This document shows positions 1 to 7,910 of a stretch of 64,000 nt of DNA, one piece after another. The stretch's first letter is position 1; each line of letters starts with the position of its first letter. The notes below the pieces were generated by a model. That model was given only the letters and a program-made list of their open reading frames with translations, did no database searches and had not been told where the DNA came from. The DNA is taken from assembly GCF_040239565.1 (NCBI RefSeq), contig NZ_JBEHWS010000001.1:186001-250000 (forward strand), given 5' to 3'. The translations under genes and the position numbers were made by a program. This stretch comes from Fulvimarina sp040239565. GTDB taxonomy: Bacteria; Pseudomonadota; Alphaproteobacteria; Rhizobiales; Rhizobiaceae.

Positions 1-1
1 C

Positions 2-373
2 TTCTCGGTTCATGGCGAAAAGAACTATCCGCCGGTCAAAGCCTCTTCGGACCTCGATGTTCCACTTCCCGACCGGACGGAAGACGCCGCCTATCTCGAC
101 GCACTGATGCCGGCGCTCAAGTCCGCCTTCGAATATTCGAAACCTGACATTGTCTTCTATAATGCCGGCGTCGACCCTCATGCCGATGATCGGCTCGGCC
201 GTCTTTCTCTCAGCGATAACGGCCTTGCCGAGCGCGACCGGCGCGTCATCGGATTCTTTCGCGACAAGGCAATACCCGTCGCCTGCGTCATCGGCGGGGG
301 ATATTCGCGGGATATTGAGATACTGGCCCGCCGCCACACGATCGTTCACCGTATTGCACTTCAGTTCACTTGA
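2..373 (+). CDS. Histone deacetylase family protein, C-terminal part (5' end outside window)
   Basis: The reading frame is open from the first bases of the window and ends in TGA at 371-373. It carries the C-terminal signature of bacterial class II histone deacetylase/acetoin-utilization-type amidohydrolases: FSVHGEKNYP, the SDLDVPLPDRT stretch, and the metal-site region YNAGVDPHADDRLGRL, followed by a GGGY motif. These are cytoplasmic zinc enzymes that deacylate amines or lysines; the substrate cannot be told from the sequence. About 123 residues are visible, so roughly two thirds of a usual 300-residue protein lies upstream of the window. Confidence 0.85.
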   Translation, partial: FSVHGEKNYPPVKASSDLDVPLPDRTEDAAYLDALMPALKSAFEYSKPDIVFYNAGVDPHADDRLGRLSLSDNGLAERDRRVIGFFRDKAIPVACVIGGGYSRDIEILARRHTIVHRIALQFT

Positions 374-411
374 CGGCTCGACAAGAAACCGTCTAGGCGA
401 TCTATCATGTG

Positions 412-447
412 TGATTAATCAGTGCGATATATATAACTGCACTTTTT
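412..447. promoter_or_regulatory. Palindrome and short inverted repeat upstream of the MarR gene
   Basis: A perfect 10-bp palindrome TGATTAATCA lies at 412-421. It abuts an AGTGC...GCACT inverted repeat (421-425 and 439-443) that is followed by six T residues. It could be a MarR operator in front of the regulator gene at 489, or a weak intrinsic terminator for the deacetylase gene ending at 373. The sequence alone does not decide between them. Confidence 0.35.
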
Positions 448-488
448 TAATCTACTTTTTGGGTCCGAACGAGTCACTTGGTGGCGGA

Positions 489-977
489 ATGAATCTCTTG
501 ATAAATGAGCAGATCACGCTCGCGCTGTTCGACGCATCTCGCCTGCTGCGCGAAGCGTTCGAGCATACCTATCGCGACATGAAGTTGAGTTGGCCGCAGA
601 TCCGCATCATGGGGCGTCTTTATGCCCAGGAGGATATCACTCAGTCGGAGGTCGGCACACAGCTCGAAATGGATCCGATGACGATCTCGCGGCAGATCGA
701 TCGCCTCGTCGATCTCGGCTTCGTGGAGCGGCGTACCGAAGCGCGCGACCGCCGGCTTCGCAAGCTCTATCTCACACCGCAGGCGCGCGAGTTGCGGGAA
801 GAGATCATGAATCGGGGCCAGAATGTTTTGAAACAAGCCCTGAAGGGATTCGACGAAGACCAGCAGACAGCCATTCTCTCCAAGCTGATGACGATCGCCG
901 ACAATCTCAGCGAACCGGGCCCTTACAGCGCACCCAACGCCGCGCGCCTCCAATATGGCGACAAGAAACCGGCATAG
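489..977 (+). CDS. MarR family transcriptional regulator
   Basis: A 162-residue winged-helix DNA-binding protein, the usual size for MarR. The recognition-helix region reads TQSEVGTQLEMDPMTISRQI (about residues 54-73) and the wing has the family's typical acidic/basic turn, VERRTEARDRRLRKLYLT. The reading frame extends further upstream, but ATG 489 is chosen because GGTGGCGG precedes it and the homologous part begins there. It lies convergent to ggt with 58 bases between them. MarR proteins are usually dimers that repress their own promoter or a neighbouring one and respond to small phenolics or oxidants; the target here is unknown. Confidence 0.88.
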   Translation: MNLLINEQITLALFDASRLLREAFEHTYRDMKLSWPQIRIMGRLYAQEDITQSEVGTQLEMDPMTISRQIDRLVDLGFVERRTEARDRRLRKLYLTPQARELREEIMNRGQNVLKQALKGFDEDQQTAILSKLMTIADNLSEPGPYSAPNAARLQYGDKKPA

Positions 978-1035
978 GGACAAGCCGGCCTTCCAGCGAA
1001 CACTGAAAAGCGCGCTTCTCACATGCCCGCCGGGA

Positions 1036-2817
1036 TCATTCGCCGATGGCGACGCCTTCCCGCCGCGGGTCCGCCCCGCCGATGAGGCCTTCCGGCGTCA
1101 TTTCGATGATGTGCAGACCGGAATTGAGATCGCCCACGGTCACCTCGTAGCCGAGCGCGACGAGCGAAGCCGCAAGATTGGCCGCCACCGTTTCTTCCTC
1201 CACGTCGTAGGTGCCGAACCTGTTGACGAGATGGGGCAGGCTCGCCGTCTCCTGCGGGTCGAGCTCCCAGTCGATCAGCCCGATGAGCGCTTGCGCCACA
1301 TAGCCGATGATTCGGCTACCGCCCGGCGATCCGACGGCATAGACGGGCCTTCCCTCCTTCATCACGATGGTCGGCGCCATTGACGAGCGCGGCCGCTTGC
1401 CCGGAGCCACGGCATTGGCGATCGGCATGCCGTCCTCGTGGGTTTCGAAGGAGAAGTCGGTGAGCTCGTTGTTGAGCAGGAAGCCGCCGACCATCAGGCG
1501 CGAGCCGAAGCCGTTTTCGATCGTCGTCGTCAGAGAGACGACGTTTCCGGCTTCGTCGGCGATCGACATATGGCTTGTCGAGGGCAGTTCGATCGAAGCA
1601 TCGTCGCCCTGCAGTCGCGCATGGTCCCAGGGTGGCGAGCCGGGCACCACCGCATCTTCGGCAAGAATGCCCTCCTCTTCGATCAGCGCAGAGCGTTCCG
1701 CGAGATAGTCCTCGTCGGTGAGGCCAAGGACCGGCACCGCTACGTGATCACTGTCGGCCATGTAACGGCCCCGATCGGCGAAGGCGAGGCGGGAAGCCTC
1801 GCCGATGAGGCGCCAGCTCTCGGCATCCATGAAGCCTAAGCCGGCGAGATCGAAAGGCTCGACCAGTTTCAAAATCTGACCAACGGTGAGCGCGCCGGAG
1901 GACGGCGGGCCCATGCCGCAGACCTCGTGCTCGCGATAGGTCACACAGACCGGTGCGCGTTCGACGATCCGGTAGGTCTCAAGATCGCTGCGGGACAAGA
2001 CCCCGGGATTGCCTTCGGCCTCCTGCACTGTCTCGACGATCTTGTCGGCCAGCGGTCCCCGATAAAAGGCATTCGGTCCCTGATCGGCGATCAGTTGGAG
2101 CGTCGCCGCATAGGGCACGTTGGTAAGCCTTTCACCCGCTTCGACCGCCGTTCCATCGTCGTGAAAGAAGTAGTCGCGCGTGCCGGAATAGCGCGATAAC
2201 CGGTCCGCATCCTCGGCAATCGCGTTCGCCAGCCGCGGCGAAACCTCGAACCCTTCGAGGGCGAGATTGATCGCCGGCCGAAGAACGGTACGCCACGGGA
2301 GCTGGCCGTAGCGCTCGTGAGTGCTCGCCATCAGCATCACCGTGCCGGGTGTACCCACAGAGCGCCCGCCGACCACCGCATCGAAGAACTCGAGCGGATC
2401 GCCCGCTTCGTCGAGAAAGAGCTTCGGTGTCGCCAGCGCCGGGGCCGTCTCGCGCCCGTCGAACGTGGTCAGCTCTCCGGCCTCGCCGTCGAAATAGACG
2501 AGCAAGGCGCCTCCGCCGACGCCGGAGGATTGCGGCTCGACCAATCCCAGCACGAACTGGGCCGCGACCATGGCGTCGATCGCATTCCCGCCGCCACGCA
2601 GCATCGCAAGCCCTGCTTCGGCGGCCAGAGGATGGGCAGCTGCAACCATATGCCGCGCCGCGCGTGAAGCCGTCCGCTCTCCCTCTCCGGCAGAGATTGA
2701 CGACGATCCGCGCTCGGGTTGCACCGTGTCACTCGCCTGATCCTGCGGAAAAGCCGGGACAGTCCCGGCAAAAAGGAGAGCGACGGCTGCGACGCGAAAT
2801 CTGTGATGAAGGCGCAT
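1036..2817 (-). CDS. ggt: Gamma-glutamyltranspeptidase (periplasmic)
   Basis: A 593-residue Ntn-hydrolase precursor that cleaves the gamma-glutamyl bond of glutathione and related peptides. It begins with a signal peptide (MRLHHRFRVAAVALLFAGTV, cleavage expected near residue 25). The self-cleavage and catalytic site is TSHMSIAD with the nucleophile threonine at about residue 414, followed by the GNVVSLTTTIE stretch; the PGGSRI glycine-rich motif lies near residue 500. The length fits a precursor that splits into large and small subunits. It is divergent from the MxaD-like operon, with about 226 bases between the start codons. Confidence 0.93.
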   Translation of the reverse strand: MRLHHRFRVAAVALLFAGTVPAFPQDQASDTVQPERGSSSISAGEGERTASRAARHMVAAAHPLAAEAGLAMLRGGGNAIDAMVAAQFVLGLVEPQSSGVGGGALLVYFDGEAGELTTFDGRETAPALATPKLFLDEAGDPLEFFDAVVGGRSVGTPGTVMLMASTHERYGQLPWRTVLRPAINLALEGFEVSPRLANAIAEDADRLSRYSGTRDYFFHDDGTAVEAGERLTNVPYAATLQLIADQGPNAFYRGPLADKIVETVQEAEGNPGVLSRSDLETYRIVERAPVCVTYREHEVCGMGPPSSGALTVGQILKLVEPFDLAGLGFMDAESWRLIGEASRLAFADRGRYMADSDHVAVPVLGLTDEDYLAERSALIEEEGILAEDAVVPGSPPWDHARLQGDDASIELPSTSHMSIADEAGNVVSLTTTIENGFGSRLMVGGFLLNNELTDFSFETHEDGMPIANAVAPGKRPRSSMAPTIVMKEGRPVYAVGSPGGSRIIGYVAQALIGLIDWELDPQETASLPHLVNRFGTYDVEEETVAANLAASLVALGYEVTVGDLNSGLHIIEMTPEGLIGGADPRREGVAIGE

Positions 2818-3030
2818 GGGTGGACCTTTCCGAAGCCGGCGAGAAACCGGAAAGAGGAAGCTTTATCGCGACAGGGATCGCGTCAAGGACGGAACTGGAT
2901 GGATTACTTCCCGATCCCGTGAGGATTTGAACGCTTCGCCTTTCCTTCGCCGCCTCTTTGCCGATATTGTCCGCCGCAGCATCGGCGCTCGGGTCACGGG
3001 TCGAGCCCTGACCCCGCGCCGCCATTCCGA

Positions 3031-3038
3031 AGAGGAGG
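3031..3038 (+). promoter_or_regulatory. Ribosome binding site that fixes a GTG start
   Basis: AGAGGAGG lies just upstream of GTG 3044. It supports the GTG as start of the MxaD-like gene, even though the reading frame stays open for 228 bases further upstream. Confidence 0.7.
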
Positions 3039-3043
3039 ATTTC

Positions 3044-3580
3044 GTGTCCAGACGTTTGTTGAGTATCGCGGCCGCTTTCGTGGTCATTCCGTCGCTTGCC
3101 CTGGCGCATGGTCCGACGCGCCAGAAGACGAGCGAAAGCATCGAGATCAACGCCGCACCCGACAAGGTCTGGGCGGTTCTGGGCGATTTCACCGACATGT
3201 CCTGGCATCCGCGCGTCGAAAAGGTCGAGGCGACCGACGGCAACAACAAGGGCTCGGTTCGCACGATCACCTACAGCTCGGGCGAGACCATGGAGGAAGA
3301 GCTGTCGCGCTATGACGCCGATCGCATGCGTTTCGGCACGTTCATCGGTCACACCAATACCGAAGTCATCCCGGCGACGAATTATTCGTCCAACGTGATG
3401 GTCAAGGCAGGTGAAGGCGACAGCACCACGGAAGTAACCTGGAGCGCCGCCTTCTATCGCGGCTATCCGAACAATGATCCGCCGGCAGAGCTGAATGACG
3501 AAGCCGCCGTTGAAGGGGTCAACGCCTATATCACGGAAGGGCTCGACGGCCTGAAGCAGGCTGTCGAAGCCGGATCGTGA
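3044..3580 (+). CDS. MxaD/GdhX-like periplasmic SRPBCC protein
   Basis: A 178-residue protein with a signal peptide (SRRLLSIAAAFVVIPSLALA) and a START/SRPBCC-fold domain. The block HGPTRQKTSESIEI, the VWAVLGDF strand and the C-terminal FYRGYPNNDPPAELNDEAA match what I know of the MxaD family, small periplasmic proteins encoded next to quinoprotein alcohol dehydrogenases and thought to aid their interaction with cytochrome c. No such dehydrogenase is in this window. Its TGA overlaps the GTG of the beta-propeller gene (GTGA), so the two are probably translationally coupled. Confidence 0.8.
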   Translation: MSRRLLSIAAAFVVIPSLALAHGPTRQKTSESIEINAAPDKVWAVLGDFTDMSWHPRVEKVEATDGNNKGSVRTITYSSGETMEEELSRYDADRMRFGTFIGHTNTEVIPATNYSSNVMVKAGEGDSTTEVTWSAAFYRGYPNNDPPAELNDEAAVEGVNAYITEGLDGLKQAVEAGS

Positions 3581-4563
3581 TTCTTAAGGACATCGCGGCG
3601 CGGGCGTTCGGAACGCTGACGCTCGCAGCCGCGATATCGGCGGCCGGACCCGCTCTTTCCGGGGAGCGGGCCTTCGTCACCAATCAGGACGGTGAAACCG
3701 TTTCGATCGTCGATCTTGAGACGATGGACGTGACCGGCTCAGTCGAGATGCCGGGCAAGCCGGCGGGCATCGCGGTCTCCGATCGCTACGCCTATGTCTC
3801 GCGGCCGGAGGCGAAAGCTATCGGCGTCATCGATCTCGAAGCGGGGGAAACCCTGCCAGAGATCGATGTCGGCGGCGGACCGCTCGGCATTGCGGTCCAT
3901 CCCTCCGGCAGTCCGGTCTATGTCGCCGATTGGTTCTCCCATTCCCTGCTCGTCGTCGATCCTGAGAGCCGGAAGGTGACGCAGACATTCGAGACCGGTG
4001 AATCGCCCTCAGGCGTCGCGGTCTCGGCAGACGGCGAAACGGTCGTCACGGCGGACCGGGACTCCAACCAGGTCTCCTTCATCGATACGGAGACAGGCGA
4101 GGCTGATGCCCGCGTAACGGTCGGCGAACGGCCCTTCGGCGTTACCATCTCGCCCGACCAGACTCGTGTCTATGCGGTGAATGTCGGCAGTGACGACGTC
4201 ACCGTCCTCGACATGGCCTCGCACGAGACGCTCGCGACGGTGCCGGTCGGCTCCCACCCCTATGCGGCGGCCGAAGCCAACGGGCGCGTCTTCGTCACAG
4301 ATCAGTACGGCGGAACACTGTCGGTTTTCGACGCCAAGACCTTCGAGCCGATCGACCAGATCGTCATCGGCGAATATCCGGAGGGCATCGAGGCGAGCGC
4401 CGACGGCCGCTTCGTCTACGTCGCCAACTGGTTCGACAACACCCTTGCCAAGGTCGATACCGAAACGCTCGACGTGACCGCGACCATCGATGTCGGGAGC
4501 GGACCGCGCGCCTTCGGAAAATTCATCGCCGGCAAGGCGACCGAAAAGGATTCGGACAAATGA
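3577..4563 (+). CDS. YVTN/YncE family beta-propeller protein, secreted
   Basis: A 328-residue protein that starts at GTG 3577, overlapping the previous stop codon. After an N-terminal secretion signal (about residues 1-29) it consists of repeated 40-45-residue blades with motifs such as AFVTNQDGETVSIVD, VYVADWFSHSLLVVD, VYAVNVGSDDVTVLD and VYVANWFDNTLAKVD. This predicts a seven-bladed propeller in the periplasm. Family members occur near PQQ-dependent dehydrogenases, but no enzymatic residues can be pointed to, and a scaffold or ligand-binding role is inference. Its stop overlaps the ATG of the next gene (ATGA). Confidence 0.87.
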   Translation: MILKDIAARAFGTLTLAAAISAAGPALSGERAFVTNQDGETVSIVDLETMDVTGSVEMPGKPAGIAVSDRYAYVSRPEAKAIGVIDLEAGETLPEIDVGGGPLGIAVHPSGSPVYVADWFSHSLLVVDPESRKVTQTFETGESPSGVAVSADGETVVTADRDSNQVSFIDTETGEADARVTVGERPFGVTISPDQTRVYAVNVGSDDVTVLDMASHETLATVPVGSHPYAAAEANGRVFVTDQYGGTLSVFDAKTFEPIDQIVIGEYPEGIEASADGRFVYVANWFDNTLAKVDTETLDVTATIDVGSGPRAFGKFIAGKATEKDSDK

Positions 4564-5117
4564 CACATGTTGCAACACGTGCGCCGGCGCGGCTCGCGCT
4601 GGCTCTCGCGGGTGCCGGCGCACTGATCCTTGCTCTTCCCGCATCGGGTTTCGCGCAGGGCGCTACCAGCGTTCAGCCGGGCGTGACGAACCTCCAGCCC
4701 GGCGCTCAGCCGGCGGGCGAGGCCGGCCAGGCCGGTACCTCGCAGCAATCAGACACCATGACCGCGCCGCGCTCGACCGTCGTCGGTTCGGGTGGCTCGG
4801 CGAGCCCGGTTCTTCCGGGCCAGACGCCCAGCGCCTCGACGGCGGATTATCCGACGATCGTCTCCGCCGACTACGTCTTCGGCTGCATGGCGACGAACGG
4901 CCAGACCCGCACGGCCCTCGAACAGTGTTCCTGCTCCTTCGACGTCGTCGCTTCGCTGATCTCCTACCAGGATTACATCGAAGCTTCGACCTTTCTCTCC
5001 ATGGGCCAGGTGACCGGTGAGAAGGGTGTTCTCTTCAAGTCGAGTGCCCAGGCGAAGGAATCCGTCGGCGATCTCCGTCGCGCTCAGGCGGAAGCCGAAG
5101 TGCGCTGCTTCGAATAA
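4560..5117 (+). CDS. Secreted small protein with CxC motif, unknown function
   Basis: A 185-residue protein translationally coupled to the propeller gene. It has a signal peptide (residues 1-31), then a low-complexity linker rich in Gly, Ser, Thr, Pro and Gln (about 32-100), then a compact C-terminal domain with conserved-looking cysteines: FGCMATNG, EQCSCSFD and a final VRCFE. Four cysteines in an exported domain suggest disulfides or metal/heme binding, but no CxxCH heme site is present. I do not recognise a named family. Co-operonic position with the MxaD-like and YVTN proteins suggests a shared periplasmic function. Confidence 0.75.
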   Translation: MTHVATRAPARLALALAGAGALILALPASGFAQGATSVQPGVTNLQPGAQPAGEAGQAGTSQQSDTMTAPRSTVVGSGGSASPVLPGQTPSASTADYPTIVSADYVFGCMATNGQTRTALEQCSCSFDVVASLISYQDYIEASTFLSMGQVTGEKGVLFKSSAQAKESVGDLRRAQAEAEVRCFE

Positions 5118-5143
5118 AGCTTTCGTAGCCCGGAGACCGGCCG

Positions 5144-5968
5144 ATGGTGGCCCATTCACTGTATGAGACCGCCGCCACGTCGGCCGGAACCGTCGCCTGG
5201 GGCCGCGAGGGCTCCGGTGCCGATCTCGTCCTTGCCCATGGCTGGCCGTGGTCCTCCTATAGCTGGCACCGGATCATCCCGGCGCTCGCCGAGCGATATC
5301 GCGTCCACTGGTACGACATGCCGGATTACGGCCGCTCGGAGATGAACCCGAACCGCCCGTCCTCGATCGATATTCAGGGCGTTGTCTTCGGCGAGATGCT
5401 CGACCATTGGGGCCTTGAGAAATCACTCGTCGTCGCTCACGATTTCGGCGGCGCAGTCACGCTGCGCGCCCATCTCCTCGGCGGTCGAGATTATGCCGGC
5501 TATGTGCTGATGAACGTCGTCGCCATGCGGCCGTGGGGCTCGACATTCTTCGAGCACGTGAAGCGACATGTCGACGCCTTCACCGGCCTTCCGCCACACA
5601 TCCACGAAGCGATCGTCCGCGCCTATGTGACGAGCGCGATGGCGCGATCGATCGACAAGGCCGACATCGAGGCCCTCGTCATGCCCTGGCTTTCGGAGTC
5701 CGGCCAGACCAGCTTCTATCGCCAGTTCGCCCAGGCCGACGAGAGGTATACCGCCGAGGCCGAACCGCTTTTCGGCAGGGTCCGCTGCCCGGTCGCGATC
5801 CTCTGGGGCGTCGACGACCCCTGGATTCCCATCGCCCGCGGCCGAGCCCTCCACGAGGCAATGCCGAAGGCCGCCTTCGAAGCGCTTCCCGAAGCCGGCC
5901 ATCTGCCGCAGCTCGAAGCGCCAGAGATCGTGCTTGAGGCGCTGGACCGGCATCTTCCCGCCGTCTGA
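5144..5968 (+). CDS. Alpha/beta hydrolase, haloalkane/fluoroacetate dehalogenase-like
   Basis: A 274-residue cytoplasmic alpha/beta-fold hydrolase. The oxyanion region HGWPWSS is near residue 32 and the nucleophile elbow AHDFGGA places an aspartate, not serine, at about residue 100. Aspartate is typical of haloacid/haloalkane dehalogenases and epoxide hydrolases, which attack carbon rather than an acyl group. The acid WGVDDPWIP lies near residue 225 and the base histidine in AGHLPQLE near 250. It follows the cysteine-protein gene by 26 bases and may be in the same transcript; the native substrate is not evident. Confidence 0.85.
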   Translation: MVAHSLYETAATSAGTVAWGREGSGADLVLAHGWPWSSYSWHRIIPALAERYRVHWYDMPDYGRSEMNPNRPSSIDIQGVVFGEMLDHWGLEKSLVVAHDFGGAVTLRAHLLGGRDYAGYVLMNVVAMRPWGSTFFEHVKRHVDAFTGLPPHIHEAIVRAYVTSAMARSIDKADIEALVMPWLSESGQTSFYRQFAQADERYTAEAEPLFGRVRCPVAILWGVDDPWIPIARGRALHEAMPKAAFEALPEAGHLPQLEAPEIVLEALDRHLPAV

Positions 5969-5984
5969 GCTTCGCTCGAACTGG

Positions 5985-6931
5985 CGTTTTCGTGCCGATG
6001 TGTGCGGAAGCTTTGATCTGTCGGCTCCGGCGCCTCAGCCGCAATGACGAAGATCTGCTGGAAGACCAGCCGTTCATCCTTCATCGTGTATTGTCGGGAC
6101 ACGGCGTCGGCGTGCGGTGTGTAACCGGTCCGGTCCGGTGTGTGATCCGCAAAAGCGGAGCGCACAGCGGTCAGCGCGCCGTCGGCGCTCTCCATGATGT
6201 CGCTGCCTTCGGTATAGTCGGCGATCATGGATTTTGCCCGGCTGACCTGCGCCGTAAGGCTGGCGACGGCCTGTTCACGGAGTTCGCGGGCGATACAGCC
6301 AACCGCCTCGTATCCCCGGTTGCTATGGGGTGCTCGACTGGCGGCGTTGAAGCCGGCGAGTTGAAGGTGAAAATCCAGCCCATCGAGCTGGCTGGCCGTG
6401 ACGGCGAAGAACGTGGCCGTCTCGATATGGGTGCCGAGCCCGCTCTGGAGGGCGGCACGCAGGGTCTATCCTTGCGGAAACAGCTCCTCGATCTCGCTGG
6501 CGCCCCGAACAAGCGGCATTGCATCCGCGCCGGAATCACCTTCAGTGCATCGGCGACGAGCTCGGCGCAGAATTTGGACTGTTCGAAGATGCGAGCGAGA
6601 TGATCTTCGACTTCGCGCATTCTGGCGGCCTAGGTCTTGGCAAGATCATGAGCTTGGGCGATTTCGAGATCGGCGTGGATGGCGTGGAGCCCTCGCCCGC
6701 CGCCAGATAGGCGCCTTTGCCGGTGACGTTCCAGTGGTCCAGAACGCCGATGACGCTGGAGATCGCGTTGAGGCGTTCGAGCGGCATCTCCTCCGCTACG
6801 GTACCGAGTCCTGTCCTCCTTCGGCATGACGTAGACGAGTCAACTCGCTTCGTTCTGACCGAGGGTTTTCAGCACCCGCCTGGCAGAGTTCAGGAGGCCC
6901 CTCGCGCCGTCATCGCCCATGCCCGTCTCAT
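5985..6931 (-). pseudogene. Decayed gene, possibly a chemotaxis-type sensor
   Basis: No intact gene covers this stretch, but reading the minus strand across several frames gives continuous protein-like segments: LLNSARRVLKTLGQNEAS, a stop, LVYVMPKED, a frame change, then AISSVIGVLDHWNVTGKGAY, another change, MREVEDHLARIFEQSKFCAE, and later ELREQAVASLTAQVSRAK. At least three frameshifts or stops are needed to join them. The alternating hydrophobic/Ala-rich helices faintly resemble methyl-accepting-type signalling proteins; this family assignment is weak. The gene is dead. Confidence 0.5.
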
Positions 6932-7319
6932 GATGCTGAGCGCCCGGCACGCTTGATGCGTGCCCTCATGGCTTAGCTTTAAGACGCTCTAACCTTCGCA
7001 AATGCGAACACGCCGCACGAAGCGAAAATGCTAAAAAAATTGCAGCGGCTGAAATTTGGGCGCCATGCTTTTCCGCGCTTGCAAAGGAAGGCTTCGGGAC
7101 GAATTGCACGACGAATCGGCGTAGTTCTAGGCGTCGCCGGGAATTTCAAGCACGCGGAGCATGTGCCTGATGTCCCAACGATCTCGACGAGACAATATCA
7201 ATCTCGTCGGTGTGCGAATTTAAATGAAATGGTTCGAGGGTCGAAAATTGCCGGCCAATTGATCGCTGCGATGAAATATATTGCATTGCAAAAAGCAGGT
7301 CCGGCATCAGAATAGGGCT
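6932..7319. other. Intergenic region upstream of nasT
   Basis: About 390 bases without a supported gene. It is AT-richer than its surroundings and should contain the promoter of nasT-nasS. I could not identify a convincing sigma-54 or NtrC site, nor a clear -35/-10 pair. Confidence 0.5.
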
Positions 7320-7910
7320 ATGGACGCCGAGACCTCGATTCTGGTTTTCGATGAGAACAAGGTCCGCGCCGCGATCATCGAGGCGGGGCTGCGTGAGGCC
7401 GGCCATACGAAGGTCTCGACGGTCACGGAAATTCTCGGCCTTGTCAAAAGGATCGAGGCGCTTCAGCCGGACGTGATCGTCGTCGATCTCGAAAACCCGA
7501 ACCGCGATCAGCTGGAGCACTTCTTCCAGGTCTCGCGGTCGGTCAAGAAGCCCATGGCGATGTTCGTCGATCGCTCCGACTCCAACGCGATCCGGGAAGC
7601 CGTCGATGCCGGCGTATCCGCCTATATCGTCGACGGCCTCAAGAAGGAGCGCGTGAAGCCGATCCTCGACATGGCGATCTCCCGCTTCAACGCGTTTCAT
7701 CGCCTGAACCACGAATTGGAGCAGGCCCGTTCGCAGCTTGCCGATCGGAAGATCATCGATCAGGCCAAGGGGATCCTGATGAAGGCGAAAGGCGTGAGTG
7801 AACCCGAGGCCTATCGGCTGCTTCAGCGCAGCGCGATGAACGAGAACCGCCGCATCGCGGATGTCGCCCGCTCGCTGATCAGCGCTTCGCGGCTATTGGG
7901 GGATGTGTAG
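7320..7910 (+). CDS. nasT: NasT-type ANTAR antitermination regulator
   Basis: A 196-residue response-regulator-like protein with an RNA-binding ANTAR domain. The receiver domain (residues 1-120) keeps the phosphoacceptor-strand position VIVVDLENPN; the ANTAR domain (about 130-190) shows the family pattern RKIIDQAKGILMKAKG, EAYRLLQ and RRIADVAR. In this family NasT binds tandem hairpins in the leader of nitrate assimilation mRNAs and prevents termination; nitrate-free NasS holds it inactive. ATG 7320 is preferred over an in-frame ATG at 7281 because the conserved sequence begins there. It overlaps nasS, and a fitting RNA target lies at 9187-9347. Confidence 0.92.
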   Translation: MDAETSILVFDENKVRAAIIEAGLREAGHTKVSTVTEILGLVKRIEALQPDVIVVDLENPNRDQLEHFFQVSRSVKKPMAMFVDRSDSNAIREAVDAGVSAYIVDGLKKERVKPILDMAISRFNAFHRLNHELEQARSQLADRKIIDQAKGILMKAKGVSEPEAYRLLQRSAMNENRRIADVARSLISASRLLGDV

